Shown in pieces: positions 56,201 to 64,000 of a stretch of DNA of 64,000 nt. The notes beneath the pieces were generated by a model, which saw only the letters and a program-made list of their open reading frames with translations, had not been told where the DNA came from and did not search any database. Both the position numbers and the translations under genes were made by a program. Position 1 is the first letter of the stretch; the number at the start of each line of letters is the position of its first letter. Location of the stretch: assembly GCA_947311845.1 (NCBI GenBank), contig CAMZMU010000111.1, positions 23,225,023 through 23,289,022 of the forward strand. The letters are read 5' to 3'. This DNA comes from Poa pratensis (lineage: Eukaryota; Streptophyta; Magnoliopsida; Poales; Poaceae).

Positions 56201-57362
56201 GAAATGGATCCTTCGGGCACGCCTTGTTGAGGTTAGTGAAGTCGATGCACATGCGCCACACCTTGACCACGGCTGGCTCGTCTTTCTTCTTCTCCACCAA
56301 GACTGGATTGGATATCCAGTCCGGATGCAACACCTCCATAATGAACTCGGCTGCAAGCAACTTAGCCAGCTCGTCTAGCACCACCTTTCTTCGATCGTCT
56401 GAGAGACGTCGGGTTGGTTGTCTCACCGGTTTCACCTCCGGCCTGACAAATAAAGAGTGCTCTGCCAACTCCCTAGGAACTCCAGGCAGGTCCTTAGCTG
56501 ACCATGCAAAGATGTCCCTATTCTCACGGAGGAAGTGACAGAGCGCGCTTTCCTATTTCTCGCCCAGCCCGGAACCAATGATGGCCATGCGCTCTGGGTA
56601 CTCCGGGTCAATGGGGATCTTCTTGGTCTCCTTTGGCACCTCGAACGCTGCAGTGGAATCCGGGTCATTAGTTCGGATGCGCCGAGCTGTGCTGACTGCG
56701 CCATTGCCACCACTTCATGTAGTTTCTTCTTCTCTGCAGCGATCACCAAAGATTCGGCCAGGTTAGACCCTGCGGTGGCACACTGAATAGCTCGCTTGTA
56801 ATCACCCGAGATGGTTATGATCCCATTAGGCCCGGCATTTTCATCTTCAGGTATGCAACATGAGTGGAAATCATGAACTTGGCTAAAGCCGGCCTTCCGA
56901 GCAAGCATGGTATGCACTTTCCAAGTCCACCACCTCGAACTCGATACTCTCAACCCGGCAGTTCTCCTTGGTACCAAACGCCACGTCAATCCAGATTTTG
57001 CCCATGGGTGCGCAGGAAACACCAGGCACAATCCCATGAAAAGTACAACTGCTTGGCATCAATTGGTTCAGCGATATGCCCAACTTCACCATTGTGTCCT
57101 TGTACATTATGTTAATTGCACTGCCATTGTCCACCAAAACTCGGGTAAACCTCACATTGGTCGTAGGACCACACAACGTCGGATCTACCACCAGGGCATA
57201 CTTTCTAGGGCTCGGCATGATCCGAGGAGTATCTTTCCTACTCCAAGTTATCTCCTGTTCAGACCAGTTCATGAACTTTGTCACCGCTGGCATTACTGCA
57301 TTCACCTCCATAGCACGCCTCTGCTGACTCTTTTTGTCAGTTGGTTCGGTCACAAAGACCAC
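53219..57362 (-). pseudogene. Gypsy (Tat lineage) pol: protease, RT, RNase H, second RNase H, integrase
   Basis: Reading leftward on the minus strand: protease (57362 onward, VLVDNGSAINIM active site near 57145); RT (from about 56468, with WRMCIDFTNLNKACPKDPFPLP, FIDAYSGFHQI, YVDDIVIK near 55930); RT/RNase H connection (55834-55547); remains of the first RNase H (55540-55375); a second RNase H (about 55110-54700, MHFDGSK, NNVAEYEALIHGL, LGDSNLVV, NSAADMLSKLG). Then integrase: H-H-C-C finger with C..C at CEGCQRF, core CLDMVGEF, ISDNGTNF, SNGQVERSN, and a C-terminal GPY/F-like piece LSPLWEGPFIV. The dual RNase H marks the Tat lineage. Single-base deletions near 56904, 56831, 56700, 55804, 55790, 55574 and 53686, plus stops, disrupt it. 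Confidence 0.92.
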
Positions 57363-57453
57363 ATAGCTCGCATGAGCTCCCTATAATAGTTTCCAGGGTA
57401 TTCGTTCTGATAGCTTGGCCCGGCATCATTGTTGTTGGTGTTACCTCGGGCAT

Positions 57454-59466
57454 TCACTGGTCTTGCTGGTGCGGGCCTCGGTTGAGGTGCTGCACGCATC
57501 GGGGTAGCGTTTGCTCCGGACAAGTTCGGGTTCGGCTTCTGTGGGAATTGCCGAGGTGGTACTCCCTGTTTCCTCCTGCCTTTGCCGCTTCTTCCCTGAT
57601 TCTATGGTTCCAACTGCACTGCCGAGTTGAATGGTTGGCTGGCTTGCGTGGGTCGGTCGTATGGTAACTGCATGGGCCATCTAGCATTGATTCATAAGTC
57701 AACGGTTGCTCCGGGTTTTGCCACGGTCTTGTGTTGGCAGCTTGGTTCGGGCTCCAGGCCGGACCATTGGTTTTTGGCCTCTGGACACCTCCAGCTCCGG
57801 GCTGATCCGGGTTCACTGCTGCTACTTGATAGTCTGGCTCCCTTCTTTTGTGTCCGAACTCTTGGCGGTCATTAAACCTCGGTCCGAGCCGGTTATTCAT
57901 CGGCTGCCTTCTGTTTCGTGCCACCGCTTCTACTGCTGGCTGCATCGGGTCACCAAGAGCATAAGAATCTGCAATCCGGATTGTCTCTGCCAGAGACTTC
58001 GGCATATCTCTTTGGAGCCTCTGCCACAGCATGCTGCCATGTCGGCAGCCATCAGCGAACCATGCAATGGCCTGTGCCTCTATGACCCCTTCACAGGAGT
58101 TCCGAACATTGCTCCACCGAGTTAAGAACTCGCGGTCAGTTTAATGATCATCTTGCTTACATGCAGCCAAGAGCTGAGGTCGGTTTGGCCTCTTGTAGGT
58201 GCTAGCAAAGTTGCTGTTGAAAGCCAACTCCAAATCTATCCATGAGTTGATACTGTTCTCTGGCAGATTATTTAGCCAGATCCGAGCTGGACCTTCCAAC
58301 ATGTGCGGGAGATACCGGACCGCCCATCGGCGATTGCCCCCCGCTATGTGCACCGAGGATACGTAATCTGTCAGCCAATCCTGTGGCTTGGTGCTCCCGC
58401 TGTATGGCTTGGTATTCCGACCTAACTGGAACTGAGTCACTGGTGGTGGTGGCTCCCTCATGATCCGGGGTCCAAAACAGGCCGGACCAGGAGGGCCTTC
58501 CTCCTCCAACTTCTCGGACAAGTAAATTCTATCCAGTTTGTTACGCACATCATCCGGAGCTAACATCCGAGCTCCTATCCGAGGTCCCAACGCCCCATCC
58601 ACTCTGTGGTATCCAGCTCGCGCCATGGCCGAGTCTCCATCATCGTATCGATCATCGCCTTGATCGACATTCCGGGGTTGCTGAACATACTCCAGCTCTT
58701 GCTGGTACTGCTCCTGCGGCCGGGGTTGCTGCTGATACCTCGGGGGCGGAGGTGGTTTACCTCGGCCAGCCGATGCCGCTCGCCCGCCATTCTGATTTCT
58801 CTGACCGGAGTTGCCCTTAGCTCGGCTTGCATTACCTTGACCTGGGTTTCCCTTAGCCCGGCCAGCACTGCCTTGGCCCACCTTTTGCTTTCCTGCCAAC
58901 ACTGGGTCATACATCTGTATCTGCATCTGCTTGTTCTGACCAGAGGTGACACTCCGCTCACGATCGGCTCCTCCGACGTGTGGAGATGACGCTTGCCCCT
59001 TGGAGCCCTGGCTAACTGGCCTAGCTGAAAGAACAGCTTGCGAACCACCTACTCCGGCTTTACGGAGAGCTTCATTTTGCTGGTTAGCAACATGCACCAA
59101 CTCATTAAGACGCTTCTGCTGCGCACGCCATGCATCTCCAGTTAACCCGGATAGGTCGGCCCTGACTGCCTCGGCAGCTCTGAGGTTCTTAGCCGGGGAA
59201 CTATACACCGGCCTTCCGATCGACAAGCGACTCGTACTCCTAGCCGAGGTGGCTGGTCGGACCTCCCTGTCCATCTCACCATTGAGCCCCTTGCCTCTCT
59301 GCCGCAATCCGGCTCTCCTGCTCGGATCAGCTGCCACCGGGGTGAAACCATTTGCTGCATTGTACTCACGCATATCTCTATTGAACTCTTCTCTGGCTGC
59401 TATCATTGCTACAGCTTCCTTTTGCAACTTGACACGCTTCTCCTCTAGCTCGGCCGCAGTTAACAC
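57454..59466 (-). pseudogene. Gypsy (Tat lineage) gag with one in-frame stop
   Basis: The frame from 59466 (MLTAAELEEKRVKLQKEAVAMIA) continues through a Gly/Gln/Pro-rich linker. It then reaches the retrotransposon gag core (KPQDWLTDYVSSVHIAGGNRRWAVRYLPHMLEGPARIWLNNLPENSINSWIDLELAFNSNF). A TAA at 58141-58143 interrupts it, and the same frame carries on (TDREFLTRWSNVRNSCEG, MLWQRLQRDMPKSLAETIRIADSYA) to a knuckle-like C..H..C region (CSYHTTDPRKPANHSTRQC) near 57640. The stop is a single point change. Gag forms the particle that holds the element RNA. Confidence 0.9.
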
Positions 59467-59471
59467 TACAT

Positions 59472-60010
59472 CTACCCTGGATCTACAGGATCTGCTAGTG
59501 TCTCCGCTATCTCTGCTAGGTTTGCACCTCGGCCCTGCACCTCAGAGGTACTGGGCAGCTCTTTCTCTAGCCTGGGCTTTGCATATCTCCCCTTAGGAGC
59601 CACCTCGGCCGGCTTGGATTTGCTGGCATCTCCTTTGCCAGCGGCATCCACTGAACCGGTCATCATCACCTCCACGCAGCTCTCGGGGCGATCGCCATGA
59701 CGACCTCGAGCCGCAAGGAGAGGAGTTTCGTCGTCCACGAGCACCTGCTCCGGGTACTCGCGAACAACCTCAACAGCAACATAGGTGACGAAGCTGCCAA
59801 GCATCATGAGGAAGCCATGCTCGGGGAAGGGCTTGCCTGCGAAGCACCCTGCATTATCACTGACAAAGTTGAACTCGCCGATCTTGGCTACAAGCCCGGA
59901 AAGAACACGCTCGCCTGAGCCCGTCCGGATGTAAACTCCCTCCAACGCCTCAATCTGCCCCACGGTGGGCGCCAACTGTCGTGGTGGGGTCACGGCAGAT
60001 GCCATGGGTA
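59472..60010 (-). CDS. Leader ORF of element G upstream of gag
   Basis: An open frame starting in the LTR ([10 protein letters not shown]) crosses the PBS and contains FNFVSDNAGCFAGKPFPEHGFLMMLGSFVTYVAVEVV, then Ala/Lys-rich sequence (GKGDASKSKPAEVAPKGRYAKPRLEKELP). It stops at 59472, eight bases out of register with gag. It may be an N-terminal gag extension separated by a frameshift, or a separate small ORF as seen in some Tat elements. No known domain is recognised. The start codon is uncertain. Confidence 0.45.
59957..59974 (-). other. Primer binding site of element G (tRNA-Lys)
   Basis: The plus strand reads GCCCCACGGTGGGCGCCA, equal to the 3' end of plant tRNA-Lys(CUU), so the minus strand is complementary to it. 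Two bases separate it from the LTR at 59977. Confidence 0.9.
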
Positions 60011-60601
60011 TGGCTAAGATGGGGCCGAACGAGCGTTGGGGGATCTGGGGAGGGTTTATGCACTCCAGAAGCGCACAAGCAAAAACACGCAAGAAACCAC
60101 AAGAACATGAACCAAGAAACCAAGAACACAAAGCACACCGCGATGTACCCTGCTTCGGGGCCCTCTTGTGGAGGTAACACCCCTACTGCAGCACTATCCT
60201 AGTTGTTGTATATCTCTTGGTGACAAGTACAAGGTGCTCCTTGAGCTGTATCAACTGACTATGGTGAGAACTCGAGGTAGAAGATGAAGTTACAGGGGGG
60301 AAATGAGAGCTAGGGTTTCGATCCTCTGTAAGAAAGGTGGTGGTGCTGTATATAAAGGCATGCCGAGTTACTTCTTTGCCCCTGGCTCCAAGTGGTAATG
60401 GCAATGACAAGAGGAAGAGGACAAGCCTCTGCCCCGTGTCAGTTCAACGGCTGGACTGTCAGGCCTCTGCAGGCCTAGCTTTCCTCTTTGGGTGTCTGAA
60501 CTGTAGCCGTCCAGGGTCTATCCTCTGCTCTTTCCCGAAATAGGTCGGTCAGCGCATAGGGGCTTGAGCTCCCAGGAATCCCGTGGCGTGACACCGCACA
60601 G
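59977..60601 (-). mobile_element. G 5' LTR, proximal part, interrupted by R
   Basis: Matches 43966-44598 with few differences, including one 8-bp indel near 60116, up to and including CACAG. Element R begins immediately after. The rest of this LTR should lie beyond the right end of the window. Confidence 0.92.
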
Positions 60602-62201
60602 TGATGCGCGTAAAGTCACACGTCAGTTGGGAACCCCAAGAGGAAGGTATGATGAGCACAGCAGCAAGTTTTCCCTCAGTAAGAAACCAAGGTTTAATCG
60701 AACCAGTAGGAAATCTCGAAGCTACGAAGGTTGTTGGTGCAGGAATGTAGTGCGGCGCAACACCAGGGACTCCGGTGCCAACGTGGAACCTGCACAACAC
60801 AATCAAATCACTTTGCCCCAACTTAACAGTGAGGTTGTCAATCTCACCGGCTTGCTGAAAACAAAGAGTTAAACGTATGGTGTGGAAAATGATGTTTGTT
60901 TGCAGAGAATGAAAGAGAACAATGATTGCAGTAGGTTGTATTTCAGATGTAAAAGAATGGACCGGGGTCCACAGTTCACTAGTGGTGTCTCTCCAATAAG
61001 ATAAATAACATGCTGGGTAAACAAATTACAGCTGGGCAATTGACAAATAGAGAAGGCATAACAATGCACATACATATCATGATGACTACTATGAGATTTA
61101 CTTAGGGCATTACGACAAAATACATAGACCGCCATCCAGCATGCATCTATGCCTAAAAAGTCCACCTTCGGGTTAGCATCCGCACCCCTTCCAGTATTAA
61201 GTTGCAAGCAACAGACAATTGCATTAAGTACTGTGCGTAATGTAAACAATACAAATATCCTTAGACAAAGCATCATTAGGTTATCCCTAGTGGCAACAGC
61301 ACATCCACAACCTTAGAACTTTCTGTCACTGTCCCAGATTCAATGGAGGCATGAACCCACTATCTAGCATAAATACCCCCTCTTGGAGTTACAAGTATCA
61401 ACTTGGCCAGAGCCTCTACTAGCAACGGAGAGCATGCAAGATCATAAACAACACATATAAGATAGATCTATAATCAACTTGACATAGTATTCAATATTCA
61501 TCGGATCCCAGCAAACACAACATGTAGCATTACATAAAGATGATCTTGATCATGATAGGCAGCTCACAAGATCTAAACATGGAAGTACAAGTGGAGAAGA
61601 CAACCATCTAGCTACTGCTATGGACCCGTAGTCCAAGGATGAACTACTCACGCATCAGTCCGGAGGCGGGCATGGTGATGTAGAGCCCTCCGGTGATGAT
61701 TCCCCTCTCCGGCAGGGTGCCGGAGGAGAACTTCTGAACCCCCCGAGTTAGGGTCGACGGCGGCGGCGTCTCTGTATCTGTTCTGGAAAATTGGCTCTCG
61801 GTGCTAGGGTTTTCGGGGACGAAGGAATAAATAGGCGAAGGGGCAGCGTCGGTGGCCGAGGGGGGCCCCACACCACGTGGCGGCGCGGCAGAGGGGCCCG
61901 CCGCGCCGGGCTATGGTGTGGCCCCCCTGCTGCCCGTCCTCGACTCCTCTTCGGACTTCTGGAACACTCCGGGGAAAATAAGATATTGGGCTTTTGTTTC
62001 GTCCGATTCCGAGAATATTTGCAGAAGTACTTTTCTGGAAACAAAAACAGCAGAAAACAGGAACTGGCGCTTCGGCATCTTGTTAATAGGTTAGTTCCAG
62101 AAAATGCATAAAAACATTATAAAGTGTGAATAAAACATGTAGGTATTGTCATAAAACTAGCATGGAACATAAGAAATTATAGATACGTTGGAGACGTATC
62201 A
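60602..62201 (-). mobile_element. R 3' LTR
   Basis: A 1600-bp LTR, TG...CA. The left flank is the target word CACAG (60597-60601). On the right it is followed by the element's purine tract, so on the minus strand this is the 3' LTR. Nearly identical to 45557-47157 apart from one- or two-base changes near 61865. Confidence 0.95.
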
Positions 62202-62216
62202 AGCATCCCCAAGCTT
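62202..62216 (-). other. Polypurine tract of R
   Basis: The minus strand reads AAGCTTGGGGATGCT directly before the LTR start TGATACG. This is the plus-strand primer for reverse transcription and fixes the orientation. Confidence 0.85.
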
Positions 62217-64000
62217 AGTTCCTACTCGCCCTCGAGTAGGTAAACGATAAAAAGAATAATTTCTGAAGTGACATGCTACCAACATAATCTTGATCAACAC
62301 TATTGTAAAGCATATGAGATGAATGAAGTGATCCAAAGCAATGATCTATAGTTTGCTAACAAAATAGATAATGACTAAACAACTGAATCATATAGCAAAA
62401 CTTTTCATGAATAGTACTTTCAAGACAAGTATCAAAAAGTCTTGCATAAGAGTTAACTCATAAAGCAATAGATTCTAAATAAAAGGTTTTGAAGCAACAC
62501 AAAGGAGGATTTAAGTTTCAGCAATTGCTTTCAACTTTCAACATGCATATCTCATGGATAATTGTCAACACAAAGTAATATAATAAGTGCAATAAGCAAG
62601 CATGTAAGAATCAATGCACACAGTTGACACAAGTGTTTGCTTCTAAGATAGAAAGAAGTAGGTAAACTGACTCAACATAAAGTAAAAGATAGGCCCTTCG
62701 CAGAGGGAAGCAGGGATTAAATCATGTGCTAGAGCTTTTCAAGTTTTTGAAATCATATAGAGAGCATAAAAATAAAGTTTTGAGAGGTGTTTGTTGTTGT
62801 CAACGAATGGTAGTGGGCACTCTAACCCCCTTGTCAACCAGACTTTCAAGAGCGGCTCCCATGAAGGACGTTATCTCTACCAGCAAGGTAGATCATCCCT
62901 CTTCTCTTTTGTTTACACATGTATTTTAGTGATATTTATAGATGACACTCCTCCCAACCTTTTGCTTTCACAAGCCATGGCTAACCGAATCCTCGGGTGC
63001 CTTCCAACATTTCACATACCATGGAGGAGTGTCTATTTCAAAATTAAGTTGCTTACTGATAAATCAGGGCAAAACATGTGAAGAGAATTATTAATGAAAG
63101 TTGATTAATTGGGGCTGGGCACCCCGTTGCCAGCTCTTTTTGCAAAATTATTGGATAAGCGGATGTATATGCCACTAGTCCATTGGTGAAAGTCTGTCCG
63201 GAGTAAATGACAAGATTGAAAGATAAAAACACCACATACTTCCTCATGAGCTATAAAACATTGACACAAATAAGAGATAGTAGCTTTTGAATTGTTTAAA
63301 GGTAGCACATGAAGTATTTACTTGGAATGGCAGAAAAATACCACATAATAGGTAGTTATGGTGGACACAAATGGCACGGGTTTTGGCTCAAGGTTTGGAT
63401 GCACGAGAAGCATTCCCTCTCAGTACAAGGCTTTGGCTAGCAAGGTTGTTTGAAGCAAACACAAGTATAAACCGGACAGCAAGACTTACATAAGAACGTA
63501 TTGCAAGCATTATAAGACTCTACACTGTCATCCTTGTTGCTCAAACACTTTTACCAGAAAATATCTAGACCTTAGAGAGACCAATCATGCAAACCAATTT
63601 TCAACAAGCTCTACGGTAGTTCTCCACTAATAGGCTTAAACTACATGATGCAAGAGCTTAAACATGATCTACTTGAGAGCTCAAAACAATTGCCAAGCAT
63701 CAAATTATTCAAAACAATATACCAACTACCACATGAAGCATTTTCTGTTTCCAACCAAATGATCAATAAGTAAATGCTGCGGCTTTCAGCTTTCGCCATA
63801 AACATAAACATATAAGTGCTGAGGCTTTCAGCTTTCGCCATGAATACTAAAAAGTAAAACGAAGAACAAGTGTTCACATGAAAAAGCGGAGCGTGTCTCT
63901 CTCCAACACAAGCAAGCTGGGATCCGATTTTATTCAGAAAACTAAAATAACAAAACAAAAATAAAAGCACACGGACGCTCCAAGTAAAGCACATAAGATG
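62217..64000 (-). mobile_element. R internal 3' non-coding region (runs off window)
   Basis: AT-rich sequence without a credible ORF, typical of the long 3' untranslated part of Athila-type cereal Gypsy elements. Two copies of a GCTTTCAGCTTTCGCCAT word occur at 63782-63799 and 63825-63842. The Athila assignment rests on general appearance and on the tRNA-Asp PBS, and is tentative. No coding domain of R is inside the window. Confidence 0.6.

Overview
This window looks like nuclear DNA from a pooid grass, most likely Triticeae or a close relative. The evidence is the mix of repeats: CACTA, hAT, PIF/Harbinger and Mutator-type elements, Stowaway-like MITEs starting CTCCCTCC, a cereal tRNA-derived SINE, LINE remnants, and nested Copia and Gypsy LTR retrotransposons with PBS sites matching plant tRNA-iMet, tRNA-Lys and tRNA-Asp. 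I find no intact host protein-coding gene. The species is inferred, not proven.

Positions 1-41394 are a tandem segmental array. A low-copy, largely non-coding unit (roughly 6-8 kb once mobile elements are subtracted) is present in three to four diverged copies: about 1-10870 (rearranged), 10870-26295, 26295-37310 and 37310-41394 (partial). Because the copies align, several insertions can be proved by the empty site in a sister copy. These are a CACTA element (4551-10508, with a hAT element nested at 7900-9401), a two-gene PIF/Harbinger element (12229-18359, with a solo LTR nested at 16432-18032), a SINE (26576-26883), Mutator-type elements (31099-32225, 34225-35054, 35293-36400, plus small MITEs) and Stowaway MITEs. 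A further 1.15-kb tandem duplication lies inside the third copy (29696-33310).

Positions 41394 to 64000 are a nest of LTR retrotransposons, mostly on the minus strand. A Copia element is present as RT/RNaseH-PPT-LTR-PBS-gag, a circularly permuted or tandem single-LTR arrangement. A Gypsy Tat-lineage element (here called G) is inserted in the Copia RT exactly at the YVDD codons (target duplication AACAT at 43961-43965). G carries gag, protease, RT, RNaseH, a second RNaseH and integrase, all frameshifted. On the opposite strand it carries a multi-exon antisense gene (48678-52577) with its own TATA box and 5'UTR intron. A second Gypsy family (here called R, 1.6-kb LTRs, probably Athila-type) lies in the G LTR at a CACAG target. 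The two R LTRs face outward from G in a way that a simple insertion cannot produce; unequal LTR recombination followed by a deletion explains it. The window ends inside R.

Most transposon reading frames are broken by single-base deletions, many in short homopolymers, together with a few C-to-T type stops. Either decay or base-calling errors could be responsible, and this affects whether the Harbinger element should be called autonomous.
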